Shown one piece after another: positions 45,825 to 55,419 of a stretch of DNA of 64,000 nt (positions within the stretch are counted from its first letter, which is position 1; each line of letters starts with the position of its first letter). Where the stretch lies: the NCBI GenBank assembly GCA_019913005.1, contig JAIOHL010000124.1, positions 254,227 through 318,226 of the forward strand, read 5' to 3'. The notes beneath the pieces were generated by a model. It was not told the origin of the DNA. It saw nothing but the letters and a program-made list of their open reading frames with translations, and did no database searches. The position numbers and the translations under genes are program-made. This stretch comes from Anaerolineae bacterium. GTDB lineage: Bacteria > Chloroflexota > Anaerolineae > Aggregatilineales > J027.

Positions 45825-46940
45825 ATGACAGATGCTTCACTGCACAAAAACCTTACCGAACGCCAAGAGCAGTTGTTGGCCTCGCTCATTCGGGCATATA
45901 TCACCCATCCCGAGCCTGTCAGTTCCAAAACCTTGACGCTGACCACTGAACGCAACCTCAGCAGCGCCACCATTCGGAATGAAATGGCGGTATTAGAAGA
46001 AAAAGGCTATATCCGTTCGCCCCATACCTCCGCAGGACGGATTCCCACTGAGGACGGGTATCGCTATTTCGTGCAATATTTGTTGAACAACCCCAGCCTG
46101 CCCTTGCCGGAAGTCGAATCCATCCAGTCGCAACTGCGTGATACCCCACTTGAAATGGAATCGTGGTTGCAGACCGCGACGCTTATTCTTGCCAAACAAA
46201 CACGTAGCGCGGCATTGGTGACAGAACCGCGTGTTTGGGCCGAACAACGCTTTAAACACATTGAACTTATCAGTACACACGGCAGGCTCATTTTGATGGT
46301 CTTGGTGCTTTCAACAGGTAGCGTACACCAACAAATGCTGGTTATGTCCGAGGCCATTCCACAACCCGTTTTGACCCAAGCCTCCGATTTGCTCAATCGG
46401 GTATGTATAGATCAACCCGTGCAGGGGGTACGAGATCGTAGTCGAGGGTTATCGAGTATCTTGGCGCAAGAAATTGGGGAGTTAGCGGCGGATGCCCTGC
46501 AACAGGTCAGCGAACTGAGCAGCAAAATTCTCTATCGCGCCGGATTAAGTAATGTCCTGCCGGAATTTCAAGGCGAAGAGGGGGTTCGACAAGCCTTGCA
46601 AGTTTTGGAGGGTCAAGTGGGGCTGGATGAAATTTTGAGCGAGATGGCGGATAAACAAATCGGCGGGGTACAGGTTATTGTCGGCGGAGAGGGCCGCTGG
46701 GAGCAATTTAGCAATCTCAGCTTGGTGCTAGGTCGCTATGGAACAAGTCGGCTAATGGGGGCGATTGGTGTCATTGGCCCGACACGCCTCCATTACGATA
46801 ATGCCATCTCTACCGTGAGTTATATAGCTGGACAGGTCAGTGAATTTCTGTACGACCTGCATGGTGAAGGGAGAGAAGAAGAAAATGGGGAATCTTCACC
46901 AGACATCGAAGAATCTGAAACAGGAGATGTTCCAGAATGA
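45825..46940 (+). CDS. hrcA: Heat-inducible transcription repressor HrcA
   Basis: HrcA represses class I heat-shock genes through CIRCE sites with GroEL feedback. The 371-residue protein starts with the winged helix (RQEQLLASLIRAYITHPEPV, SSATIRNEMAVLEEKGYI, TSAGRIPTEDGYRYFVQYLL) and ends with the GAF-like domain (GGVQVIVGGEGRWEQF, GAIGVIGPTRLHYDNAI). The C-terminal tail is acidic. The start at 45825 fits the family; an in-frame codon at 45774 is less likely. grpE and dnaK do not follow, unlike in many genomes. Four-base overlap with the next gene. Confidence 0.93.
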   Translation: MTDASLHKNLTERQEQLLASLIRAYITHPEPVSSKTLTLTTERNLSSATIRNEMAVLEEKGYIRSPHTSAGRIPTEDGYRYFVQYLLNNPSLPLPEVESIQSQLRDTPLEMESWLQTATLILAKQTRSAALVTEPRVWAEQRFKHIELISTHGRLILMVLVLSTGSVHQQMLVMSEAIPQPVLTQASDLLNRVCIDQPVQGVRDRSRGLSSILAQEIGELAADALQQVSELSSKILYRAGLSNVLPEFQGEEGVRQALQVLEGQVGLDEILSEMADKQIGGVQVIVGGEGRWEQFSNLSLVLGRYGTSRLMGAIGVIGPTRLHYDNAISTVSYIAGQVSEFLYDLHGEGREEENGESSPDIEESETGDVPE

Positions 46941-47263
46941 ACGTGGTGGCGGCGGTTTTGCTGGCAATTTTTGCGTTGATCCATGCTGTCCCAATGGGAT
47001 TGGCTTTTAAGGAGCATAAAATCCCGCTCCTCAATTTGGGTCTCTGTATGCTAGGCGCATTGAATATCTTGGTAGGGATTTTTATGGCTACGCAGGATGT
47101 CACACTTGGCGCAGTGGCGGCAGGCATGGGGGTTATTTCAATTGACATAGCAGCGATCTTAAACGGCTATGCCCTTAACGAAAACGGCCCCAATTGGACA
47201 CATCATGGAGTACGTGCGGGCATCAGCGTTTTTCTGGTCGGGTTATTCGTACTTTATTCGTAG
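46937..47263 (+). CDS. Small four-helix membrane protein, unknown
   Basis: The 108-residue protein has four hydrophobic segments (VVAAVLLAIFALIHAVPMGL, LGLCMLGALNILVGIF, LGAVAAGMGVISIDIAAIL, GISVFLVGLFVLYS). Unrecognised. Its ATG overlaps the hrcA stop, indicating translational coupling, so it could be co-regulated with hrcA. It converges on the phosphatase gene. Confidence 0.65.
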   Translation: MNVVAAVLLAIFALIHAVPMGLAFKEHKIPLLNLGLCMLGALNILVGIFMATQDVTLGAVAAGMGVISIDIAAILNGYALNENGPNWTHHGVRAGISVFLVGLFVLYS

Positions 47264-47264
47264 A

Positions 47265-48110
47265 TCAACCCCCACGCTCACGGGCAAGGGACAGGGTTTC
47301 GGACAGCCACCCTAAAAAGGCTTCGACATCATTGACATCGTTAATCAATACATCCGCCGATGTTTGAAGTACACCCGCCATCTCAGGTTCGGAATTCAAA
47401 ACACCGCAGCCTACCGCATAACAATTTTCACTTGAGCGCAGTTTTTGAACCATGTGGAGTGGATCAAGGTCGCTTTGATCATCCCCAATGTACAGTAGGG
47501 CATCCAATTGCGCTTCTTCAACAATTTGGGCAATAACAGTTGATTTGTTGACTTCCAGCGGAGGACGAATTTCAAAGAGGCGTTTACCCAATTTAACCAT
47601 GAGGCCATGTCGGGAAGCGACTTCTCGGACAATCGGCTCTAAACTTTCCGCAGCGGCTTCCGGTTGAGGCGTAAAGCGATAATTAATTGAGGCTGTCGCA
47701 TACTTATCTTCAATCCACATACCAACCGTCATATGAGGACGTAGTTCATCGAGCGCGGCGGCAAGGGCTTTGCGATGTTGGCGCACATTTTCATTCAGTA
47801 CACGACCACCCCCCACCCAACGCTCTAGGCCATTGTTGCCAATATAGACAACTCCCGGCACCGCAACCCGTGCTTGCAAATCGCGCACCGCACGACCCGA
47901 AACCACCGCCACCATTGGCAGCATCAACACAAATGTGCCCAATAATTCACGATTGCGTGGTGTAACGACTGCCGCTTCCGGCGTTTCAGCGATATGGCTA
48001 ATCGTGCCATCCATATCGGTGATGAAGCCAAGTCGTTTGGCTTTAAAAAGAGGTTGCAGCATAGTATTGGTTACAGATCGCCAGTGAAGGGAAGAGGTCT
48101 TGGTTTGCAT
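47265..48110 (-). CDS. Trehalose-6-phosphate phosphatase-like HAD hydrolase
   Basis: The protein has HAD motif I GFITDMDGTISHI, motif II in VAVVSGRAV, motif III Lys near LEVNKSTVI and motif IV LLYIGDDQSDLDPL. The cap-proximal YIGNNGLERW resembles the trehalose-phosphatase YGxHG region. A trehalose synthase (OtsA) is not nearby, so glucosyl or mannosyl phosphoglycerate phosphatase is also possible. The start is uncertain; ATGs at 48110 (281 residues) and 48062 are candidates. Confidence 0.8.
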   Translation of the reverse strand: MQTKTSSLHWRSVTNTMLQPLFKAKRLGFITDMDGTISHIAETPEAAVVTPRNRELLGTFVLMLPMVAVVSGRAVRDLQARVAVPGVVYIGNNGLERWVGGGRVLNENVRQHRKALAAALDELRPHMTVGMWIEDKYATASINYRFTPQPEAAAESLEPIVREVASRHGLMVKLGKRLFEIRPPLEVNKSTVIAQIVEEAQLDALLYIGDDQSDLDPLHMVQKLRSSENCYAVGCGVLNSEPEMAGVLQTSADVLINDVNDVEAFLGWLSETLSLARERGG

Positions 48111-48398
48111 ATATGTCGTGTTAGCCTGCCTTATCACCACTGCAACGGGAGGTTGCCCAGTGTATTTCTCCCAAATATCGCTGTTGGATTTTCCTTGATC
48201 ATCTACAAAGTAGTTTTAAGAAGAAAACTCGTAATAACCAAAAAGATTTTTTGTACCTTCATGATCAAGGACTGCCCATTTGCGATGAGGTAAAAAATGT
48301 TCAGGCAAGTCACTAACTGGCTTTTTGAGTATCCCTAATACAATGATAAATGGAACGGCCATTCTTTGCAACAAAAACTCATACACCCTGCAATATCG
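48111..48398. other. AT-rich intergenic region with nested inverted repeats
   Basis: No gene was recognised. It contains an 11-bp outer inverted repeat and inner hairpins described separately at 48192-48271. Confidence 0.5.
48192..48271. repeat. 11-bp inverted repeat enclosing two hairpins
   Basis: TCCTTGATCAT at 48192-48202 is the exact reverse complement of ATGATCAAGGA at 48261-48271. Between them are AGTTTT (48212-48217) with AAAACT (48224-48229), and CAAAAA-GA-TTTTTTG near 48239-48253. It looks like a folded RNA or a small mobile-element relic. No function assigned. Confidence 0.45.
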
Positions 48399-49544
48399 TC
48401 AGGGAGCAGAAACTGTCACATCCAAAAATGCGATATTATTGCCTTCGTTCGTTTCGGTCACTTTGTTATCAAAATCCACCTGATACAAGATACGCTGGGT
48501 TCCGGGTGCGCTAAAGGTAATGTTTAAGCCATTTTGAGGCACGGTTGTCGCCGCACCGGGAGCAAGATTGGGTACATTTACGGTGACTTGTTCTCCGCCC
48601 GGCAAAGCAATCACTACATCAAATGAACCGCTGTCGCGTCCTCCATCATTCCGAATTAGTAGGGTATAGACGGCAGTGGCTGTACCATTCGAGCCAAGCT
48701 GCACCTGCAATAGACCACTTGGGCTAAGGGCTACCAAATCAGTGGGCTGTGTCTGTGGCTGGCTAGAGGTTGTCGCCGTTGGGGTTGGGGTTGAAGGTGC
48801 TGCCAAGACGGGAATACTGTTGCAATTCCCTGTCAATGTCACATAGGCTGCCGAAATCCAACCAATTTGTGGGCTGGTCGTATCTTGCACCTGATACCAA
48901 CTGCTATCGGAAAGACGGGCCAGCACAACCGGAGTTTCATTAACGACAAATTCGGTAATCACGTTGTCACGGGTTGTATCCGGTTGTGAGCGCATCCGCA
49001 AGCCGTTGATATCCACACGGGCACGACAGGTTGGGTCAACCGTTGGCACACCCGTCGGAAAGCCGCCGGTGCCACTAGAGTTGGTAGCCGCCAGTGTTGG
49101 GGCAACCGCCGAATCGGTGACATTGATTTGCAGCGTTGCCGCAAGCCCCTGCGTAAATCCACGATAGGGGCGCACCGTTAGGGTATAAGTACCAGGAACA
49201 GATGAAGCCGTCCAAGTGAGGTTCACCGTCAGTTCTTTATCACCAGAAGGAGACGCGGAAGGCTTTTGGTCAACGATAATGTTGTTCACCATAAGCTCAA
49301 CCCGGGTAATACCGGAACCGCTGGGGTCAGTGGCTTTCACTTGCAATGTGACGGCTGAATTACGTGGAACACTGGTATTGGAGGCAGGTGATTGGATGGT
49401 CACAGAAGGATTGCCGGAATTGGCTTGGCCGCCGTTTCCCCCATCGTCCTCGCTGCGTGACAAATTACAGGCAAGCATCGCTAACATTAAGATCACTATC
49501 ATCAGCAGGGTTGACCTGATGGACTGCTGCTTGCCGTGCCTCAT
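48399..49544 (-). CDS. Lipoprotein with Ig-like, SH3b and CARDB domains
   Basis: The 381-residue protein has a lipoprotein signal with C26 (LLMIVILMLAMLAC). About 45-145 is an Ig-like/Big domain (VTLQVKATDPSGSGITRVEL), about 160-235 an SH3b domain (RVDINGLRMRSQPDTTRDNV; WYQVQDTTSPQIGWISAAYV), and about 275-381 a CARDB domain (VYTLLIRNDGGRDSGSFDVV). SH3b suggests cell-wall binding. A CTGGAG seven bases before the ATG at 49544 fixes the start. Longer reading frames upstream are rejected. Confidence 0.82.
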   Translation of the reverse strand: MRHGKQQSIRSTLLMIVILMLAMLACNLSRSEDDGGNGGQANSGNPSVTIQSPASNTSVPRNSAVTLQVKATDPSGSGITRVELMVNNIIVDQKPSASPSGDKELTVNLTWTASSVPGTYTLTVRPYRGFTQGLAATLQINVTDSAVAPTLAATNSSGTGGFPTGVPTVDPTCRARVDINGLRMRSQPDTTRDNVITEFVVNETPVVLARLSDSSWYQVQDTTSPQIGWISAAYVTLTGNCNSIPVLAAPSTPTPTATTSSQPQTQPTDLVALSPSGLLQVQLGSNGTATAVYTLLIRNDGGRDSGSFDVVIALPGGEQVTVNVPNLAPGAATTVPQNGLNITFSAPGTQRILYQVDFDNKVTETNEGNNIAFLDVTVSAP

Positions 49545-49782
49545 AATTAAACTCCAGTGAAGATGGTCGTTAATGCCGTTCCCTTCCACGGCGGCGAAAC
49601 GACTATGATTGTAGAGCCTGAAGTGATGGTCTGCAACTAAAACCTTTGACTGCTCAGCGATATTATGAAAAATGTCAAGTCGAGTTTCACCTCCAACTTG
49701 CATCGTGCTACAATGCGTAAGAAATAAACTGACGTATAATGTATAAACTTCGCCACATGTTTTACCATTGGAGGCAAACCTC
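49545..49782. other. Divergent spacer before the Pro/Gln-rich gene
   Basis: About 240 bases. A TATAAT at 49735-49740 lies 43 bases before the next ATG without a clear -35. No RNA gene seen. Confidence 0.4.
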
Positions 49783-50694
49783 ATGTCGAATCTACCTCCG
49801 GTTGAACCGCCGGATTTGCGTAATCGCCGTCAGCAAAATCAAGGCTACGCACAAAACAATTACCCACCCCAAAACTCCGACAACTATCCTCCACCCGGCA
49901 GCAATTATCCGCCGCCGGACCAGCCCAGACCGCAGCAACCACGTCAACAACCCCAACAGCCACAGCAACCCCAGCAACCCCAGCAGCCCAACTATCCTCC
50001 ACCCAATCAGGGCAATTATCCGCCGCCCGGCTATAATCCGCCGCCTCAACCACCGCAGCAGCCCCGGCCACAACCGCGCCAACCCCAGCAACCGCCTCAA
50101 CAACCAAGCTATCCATCGCCGGGCCAGCAACCACCCGCGTATACCCCACAAGAACCCGAGTGGGATGACCCCGTGCCGACAGCGCGACGTGGGGGTCAGC
50201 GTGGTTCATCCACACCAAGTGCCCCTCGTTCCAGTGGATTGGAAGATGCGAATGCGCCGGACTTGCGCCGAGGCCGGAACTATGATAACTATGATACGCC
50301 GGGCCAACCTCCTGCTCGTCGCCGCACGGGTGGAGGTGGAATATTTAGCGAAGGTCAGTTCGAAGCCCTTGTGTGGGGTGTGGTGGTCATTTTGTTAGGT
50401 TTTTCAGTCATCCTAGCCCTTACCTCCAATCCGGATTGGCTGACTTCCTATTGGCCTTTGTTGAGCGGTATTTTGTTATTCGGTTCAATCGTTTTCCAAA
50501 AAGCGATCATGGGTTGGCACATCAGTCGGCTTACCCAATTACTGGCAACCTTGCTGATCGCGTATAGCATTACCCAGTTGATTGCCGGAACGAATGACGA
50601 CAATAACTTTGGGACACTACTTGCCTACTATTTAGGCACATGCATTATTACAGCAGGTATCATGATTTTGTCCGGTATTTTCCGCCGATCCTAG
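49783..50694 (+). CDS. Pro/Gln-rich protein with C-terminal membrane domain
   Basis: The 303-residue protein has an N-terminal Pro/Gln/Tyr/Asn low-complexity region (about 15-135, with repeated NYPPP units and QQPQQPQQP runs), then an Arg-rich linker, then four hydrophobic helices from about 195 (LVWGVVVILLGFSVILAL, then a GILLFGSIVFQKAIMG segment). The membrane part resembles LiaI/LiaF-type or DUF5668-like domains. GGAGG lies nine bases before ATG 49783. The AAA+ ATPase gene starts 21 bases downstream, so a functional pair is possible. The low-complexity region resembles the FtsZ linker of this genome. Confidence 0.7.
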   Translation: MSNLPPVEPPDLRNRRQQNQGYAQNNYPPQNSDNYPPPGSNYPPPDQPRPQQPRQQPQQPQQPQQPQQPNYPPPNQGNYPPPGYNPPPQPPQQPRPQPRQPQQPPQQPSYPSPGQQPPAYTPQEPEWDDPVPTARRGGQRGSSTPSAPRSSGLEDANAPDLRRGRNYDNYDTPGQPPARRRTGGGGIFSEGQFEALVWGVVVILLGFSVILALTSNPDWLTSYWPLLSGILLFGSIVFQKAIMGWHISRLTQLLATLLIAYSITQLIAGTNDDNNFGTLLAYYLGTCIITAGIMILSGIFRRS

Positions 50695-50715
50695 TTAGGG
50701 AGGACTGTTTCTTTT

Positions 50716-52098
50716 ATGGATGCAGAATTGACCACTGGTCGTTTGCAGAATAATCTTCAATATGCTCATCCACTTAGCCCGATTTTGCAAGCACCTGAAA
50801 CTGCGAGCGATCTGGACATTCCAGTTTCCATTGTTATTGACATCATTGTACGCATCCTGTTCAACGAAGGCCAAGTGAGTGTCAAGCGCTTTGCAGACAT
50901 CATCAAGTTGGAGCCTCAGACGCTCGACAATATCCTCGAAAAACTGCAATATGACAAGTTTGTCGAGGTTGCCAGCGCAGGCAAAATGGGGCGTTTCAGC
51001 TATGTCTATGCTCTGAGTGACGAAGGCACCAAGCGGGCGCGTGAGGCGATGGAGCGCAGTCAGTATATTGGCCCCGCCCCTGTGCCGATTGAAAAATATA
51101 CCCAAGCAATTTTGCAGCAAACCAATTACAAGCTGCGGATGACAGTGGATCAGGTCAAAAACTCGCTGAACCATCTTATTTTGCCGGAGACTTTTCATCG
51201 GCGCATTGGCCCAGCGGTGAACTCAGGCACATCACTGTTCTTATATGGCCCTCCCGGTAATGGTAAAACGACGGTAGCCCAAGCGATTGCTAAACTCATC
51301 AGCGGGGCTGATCCGATTTGGATTCCTTATGCTGTCACCATTGCTGGGTTTATCGTCAATCTCTATGACCCGCTGTTGTTTGTGCCTGCCCAAGAAGGGC
51401 ATCCGGTCATAGATGAAGTTCGTAATGTTGATCGCCGCTGGGGATTGTGGGATCGTCCGGCAGTCATGGTCGGCGGTGAATTGACGATGGCAGCACTCGA
51501 CCTTCGGTATGACACCATCGCCAAATTTTATGAGGCACCCCTGCAATTTAAAGCCAATGGGGGCATGTTCCTAATTGACGACTTTGGACGCCAGATGGTT
51601 AGCCCACAAGAACTGCTTAACCGCTGGATTGTGCCTTTGGAATCGGGATATGACTTTTTACGACTGCGAACAGGACAAACCTTACAAGTGCCGTTCCGCC
51701 AACTCATCGTGTTTAGTACCAATCTTGACCCAAATCAATTGGTGGATGGGGCATTCCTACGGCGTATCCAAATGAAGGTCGAGGTCGAAAGCCCGGATGA
51801 GCGCATGTTCTTCCAAATTTTCGCCCGTATGTCACAGGTGATGAATGTGCCGATGGAAAAAGAGGGCTTTTTGCATCTGATCCAGCGCTGGTATCGGGAG
51901 ACAGGACGTGAATTGCAGGCCGTTCACCCCCGCGATATTCTGAAGATCATTGTGGCAATGGCGGAATATGAAGGTATCCAGCCGCGTATGACACCTCAAA
52001 TGATTGACGATGCGTGTAAGGCCTATTTTGTTCAAAGTAGCGGCATCAGCAATCCTAACTTCAATCCCAACATCCGACGGTTGCAACCTGAGGAATAA
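50716..52098 (+). CDS. Winged-helix AAA+ ATPase, unknown
   Basis: The 460-residue protein has an N-terminal winged-helix-like region (IIVRILFNEGQVSVKRFAD, LDNILEKLQYDKFVEVASAG, about 35-110) and an AAA+ domain with Walker A FLYGPPGNGKTTVAQAI near 175, Walker B GGMFLIDDFGRQMVSPQEL near 282 and sensor VFSTNLDPNQLVDGAFLRR. The C-terminal lid holds HPRDILKIIVAM. It is not a MoxR, ClpX or RuvB by these motifs; it resembles AAA ATPases listed as predicted chaperone-activity ATPases. Partner and target unknown. It is coupled to the Pro/Gln-rich membrane protein and ends at a terminator. Confidence 0.75.
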   Translation: MDAELTTGRLQNNLQYAHPLSPILQAPETASDLDIPVSIVIDIIVRILFNEGQVSVKRFADIIKLEPQTLDNILEKLQYDKFVEVASAGKMGRFSYVYALSDEGTKRAREAMERSQYIGPAPVPIEKYTQAILQQTNYKLRMTVDQVKNSLNHLILPETFHRRIGPAVNSGTSLFLYGPPGNGKTTVAQAIAKLISGADPIWIPYAVTIAGFIVNLYDPLLFVPAQEGHPVIDEVRNVDRRWGLWDRPAVMVGGELTMAALDLRYDTIAKFYEAPLQFKANGGMFLIDDFGRQMVSPQELLNRWIVPLESGYDFLRLRTGQTLQVPFRQLIVFSTNLDPNQLVDGAFLRRIQMKVEVESPDERMFFQIFARMSQVMNVPMEKEGFLHLIQRWYRETGRELQAVHPRDILKIIVAMAEYEGIQPRMTPQMIDDACKAYFVQSSGISNPNFNPNIRRLQPEE

Positions 52099-52113
52099 AC
52101 CAAAAAACTGTAC

Positions 52114-52142
52114 AAGGGCAGGCATTCAAAACCTGCCCTTTT
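52114..52142. terminator. Bidirectional terminator between AAA+ and ABC permease genes
   Basis: AAGGGCAGG at 52114-52122 and CCTGCCCTT at 52132-52140 form a perfect 9-bp stem with a 9-base loop and a T-rich tail. Similar to the terminator at 36877. Confidence 0.8.
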
Positions 52143-52144
52143 AA

Positions 52145-55100
52145 TTATTCATACCGCAGCACATTCAGCGGTTTTTCGCCACTTGCCCCCCACGCAGTTA
52201 ACATGGCGGCGACCACTGAAATTCCAATACACAAGGCCATTAACCCCAACGCTGTGCCAATCGGGATGGCATCGGTTAAGTCACCCTCAAAAATCCACGC
52301 CCAGATTTGAATAAGCAGCAACACCGACGCCCCCACACCAATCAGTCCGCCGAGAAAACCCATCAGCCCATTTTCGATCAGCAGCATACTCAAGACCCGT
52401 TCGCGCTGTACCCCCAGTGATTTCATAATGCCGATTTCGCGGCGGCGTTCCATCGTACTAAGAGCAACCGAATTGGCAATCACCACCCCGCCCGTAATCA
52501 ATGTCAAAATCGAGACCAAGAAGGGCAGCAGCGTAAATTGGTCAATCAGGCGTTGCGCTAATTCACTAAGACGTTTAGCTTCAATTACAAAGGTATAGTC
52601 CACTTCGGTGGATAGGCGGCGGCGCAGACGACCTATCTGGCTTTCATCAATATCCACCACCGCACCAATGGCATTCGGGCGGGTTTGGCTAAAGGCATCA
52701 ATCGGGGCATAAATCGGGCTACCTGCTGCCGATTGAATATCCCCTAATCGCTCATCAGATACCCCCACCACCCGAAACTTAAGGATTTCACCAGAGGATG
52801 GAAATTCCAACACCAAAATATCGCCTGCCTCGATGCCCGCTGCTAAGACAGCCTCATTACCCGTGATGACGACCACCCGTTCCCCCACATCACCTGCATT
52901 GAGTTGGCGATTGCCTTCATCGAAATTTTTATCGGGCAGGGTGCTGGTGACGGAACGACCATCCATCTGTCCAACTGTTAAATCAAAGAAATTGGTCAGG
53001 TGTTGGGTTCGTTTCAGATCCCCCCCAGCGCTACGTCCGATTACCGCAATCAAATCCGTGCGTTTCATCACCCGCCCATCGGCTTTGCGGAGTTCCACAA
53101 AATCGGTGATGTAATTGGTCACAAGGGTATAGCTGTGGACGCCGTCGGTAGTCTCCAAGACATTCACCAATTTATTTTGGGTTTCCTCAGAGGTAAATCC
53201 GGTTGCGACAAACACATTGCCACCGAGGGTATCTTCCAGCGAAATTTCAAAGAGACGTTTCACGGCAATTGCTAACATCGTGACCAGACTAAGCGCCAAA
53301 ACTCCTATGATAAAACCGAGCAGGGTAGACGATACCCGCCAGCGATTCGAGGACAAGGCCCGCAGCGATACCTTGACATCCGGTAGGCCCATACTGGGGA
53401 AACGTGAGGTTAATTCGACCAGCAGCCACAACACTGCAAACAACAAGGCCACCAAGATCAGCGCTGCTTCGACCAATGCAATATTCATGGAAACGTCCAC
53501 AATCGTCTGCCATGTATCCGGATTGGACTTGTGCAGCCATTCATAGGCAGGCCAACCCATTGCCGCGCCAATCGCACCACCAACCGCTGCCAGTGCTACG
53601 AAACCGACCAGTCCACCACCCATTGTCATCGCCAAGCTGGGTTGGGTACGTAATCCGTGTAGGCTTAACAATAGGCCTATCAAGACACCAACAATCAATG
53701 CCCCCAACACGGTTGGCACGGTCAAATGGGTGGCGACAAGAGCAATGAGGATAATCCCGATAGCAAAAAATAGAACCCCTTGCAGCCCAGTCTGAAACAA
53801 GGTTCCCATGGTTAACAGCAAATACCGTCCTAACCTGCCCATCGTGCCTAATTCTTGGGGGCGCCGTTTCAAAAAAGGTCGTCCGGTTGCGACGGCTGCC
53901 CCACCCATTCCCAACGAGAGGGCCAGTACCGCCCCGACACTCACTATACTCCAATGACTGTCCGGGTCAGGGCTAATGCCATTGCCCAGAATCGTCCACG
54001 CAATGAGGCCAAGCGTCACAAAAATCACCGTCATGACCAACAGCGACTGCCAGATGCCTGTACTGGGGAGTTGGGTGTCGTTGGGGCGCAAAACATTACC
54101 GGGACGCACCTGTCCGGCGATGAGGGTCGGCAGAAATCCAAAGATGGTGGTGATGATGATGCCCAATAAGAAACCCCGAATGACCGCTCCACTGGAAAAC
54201 ATCCAATCCAATTCTGTGCCCCAAACCTGCCCCGCAAAACCACGCAAGGCCCACGCCGCGAATAAGCCGAATGGCACGCCAACCACACCGCCTAAAATAC
54301 CCATCATAACCGACTCGATCATAAACAAGAGGGTCACTTGGCGGGCCTGCAAGCCAATCGTCTTCAGCACAGCGATTTCAACTGTGCGCCGCGCCACCAC
54401 CACCAACATGGTATTGATGATGCCGACCCCGCCAATCAGCAGGGATACTAGACCCATAATCAGCATTAAATTTTTGAGGGCGGTAGCGATCTGGGAATTA
54501 CGATCCCGTAAATCAGCAGTAGTACGGGCATTCACAAAGGGATAACGGTTTTGAAGCTGTTGGGCAAATTGGCGCACCTGCTCAGGGTCGGTATCCGATA
54601 GGCGTACATACAACTGGCCTGCGTAACGATTGCCGTCGCCCTCATCCGTTACCAAACCGGGATCATAGTCGGTATAGAGCGGGACGGCGCTTAAATCCAC
54701 ATAATAAAAGCCAAAAATCGTCGTTACAAAATTATCAGTCAGGGCTTCGGCTTCAATCGGCACAATCCCGCGAATGGTAAATAACGTATCCCCAGCCCCA
54801 CCCAAATTGACTTGATCCCCAATCTTGAGATCATGTTCATCTGCCGCGTTGTCGCTGACCACAATATCCGTCGGTTCGCGCATCACATCGCTTAATAATT
54901 TGCCGTCTTCGGTACGGATTTCGCCGTAAATTGGATAGACCGGGTTGCCCTGTGCGTCCTTGACTTCAATCACCAGCCCAATGACTGGCTCGGTCTCGTC
55001 CTGTCCCTCTTTCGATAGACCCGCGTTGGCAAGGGGACTGCGGGCAAATTGGTGACGATAACTCACGACGGCATCGGGGTCATGCTCTTTAATCCAGCGT

Positions 55101-55414
55101 TCAATCTCGCGGATGCCCTTATCCGTAAAAACAAAGGCTCCCGCGCCTGCTGGCTCAATCAACCCCGCATTTTTGGCAGGTTCGGTATCCCCTTGACGCT
55201 CCACACCCGGCATCGGCGGGATGATGTTGATGTCGCCGCGATTCAGTTCTTGCAGATTGGTGGTCAACTTTTCCATCATCATGTCGCCGAGCGTCTGCAA
55301 ACTGACAACCACCGCCACCCCCGCCGCGATACACAAGACTGCGAATAGGGTACGCAGTCGGCCTATGCGCAAATCATTCAGTGAATGTTCCGTATAAAAC
55401 AGGAGCCGCTGCAT
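52145..55414 (-). CDS. Large two-module FtsX/MacB-type ABC permease
   Basis: The 1,089-residue protein is an ABC exporter or lipoprotein-release type permease. It has an N-terminal helix (TLFAVLCIAAGVAVVVSL), a MacB-PCD periplasmic-type domain (about 45-290), the first FtsX membrane module (LLIGGVGIINTMLVVVARRT near 330), several mid-protein helices, a second outside domain (about 745-940) and a second FtsX module (NSVALSTMERRREIGIMKSL). The duplication is typical of LolC/E-MacB-like permeases fused in one chain. The ATPase gene lies 5 bases upstream. Substrate unknown. Confidence 0.85.
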   Translation of the reverse strand: MQRLLFYTEHSLNDLRIGRLRTLFAVLCIAAGVAVVVSLQTLGDMMMEKLTTNLQELNRGDINIIPPMPGVERQGDTEPAKNAGLIEPAGAGAFVFTDKGIREIERWIKEHDPDAVVSYRHQFARSPLANAGLSKEGQDETEPVIGLVIEVKDAQGNPVYPIYGEIRTEDGKLLSDVMREPTDIVVSDNAADEHDLKIGDQVNLGGAGDTLFTIRGIVPIEAEALTDNFVTTIFGFYYVDLSAVPLYTDYDPGLVTDEGDGNRYAGQLYVRLSDTDPEQVRQFAQQLQNRYPFVNARTTADLRDRNSQIATALKNLMLIMGLVSLLIGGVGIINTMLVVVARRTVEIAVLKTIGLQARQVTLLFMIESVMMGILGGVVGVPFGLFAAWALRGFAGQVWGTELDWMFSSGAVIRGFLLGIIITTIFGFLPTLIAGQVRPGNVLRPNDTQLPSTGIWQSLLVMTVIFVTLGLIAWTILGNGISPDPDSHWSIVSVGAVLALSLGMGGAAVATGRPFLKRRPQELGTMGRLGRYLLLTMGTLFQTGLQGVLFFAIGIILIALVATHLTVPTVLGALIVGVLIGLLLSLHGLRTQPSLAMTMGGGLVGFVALAAVGGAIGAAMGWPAYEWLHKSNPDTWQTIVDVSMNIALVEAALILVALLFAVLWLLVELTSRFPSMGLPDVKVSLRALSSNRWRVSSTLLGFIIGVLALSLVTMLAIAVKRLFEISLEDTLGGNVFVATGFTSEETQNKLVNVLETTDGVHSYTLVTNYITDFVELRKADGRVMKRTDLIAVIGRSAGGDLKRTQHLTNFFDLTVGQMDGRSVTSTLPDKNFDEGNRQLNAGDVGERVVVITGNEAVLAAGIEAGDILVLEFPSSGEILKFRVVGVSDERLGDIQSAAGSPIYAPIDAFSQTRPNAIGAVVDIDESQIGRLRRRLSTEVDYTFVIEAKRLSELAQRLIDQFTLLPFLVSILTLITGGVVIANSVALSTMERRREIGIMKSLGVQRERVLSMLLIENGLMGFLGGLIGVGASVLLLIQIWAWIFEGDLTDAIPIGTALGLMALCIGISVVAAMLTAWGASGEKPLNVLRYE

Positions 55415-55419
55415 TTCGA

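Noticed and set aside
49900..50110. Short repeated units that could suggest a CRISPR array
   Set aside because: They are codon-level Pro/Gln repeats inside a gene, with no unique spacers of regular length.
49739..50398. Overlapping frames in the Pro/Gln-rich membrane protein gene
   Set aside because: Repeat-derived composition in alternate frames; only the frame starting 49783 has GGAGG and membrane helices.
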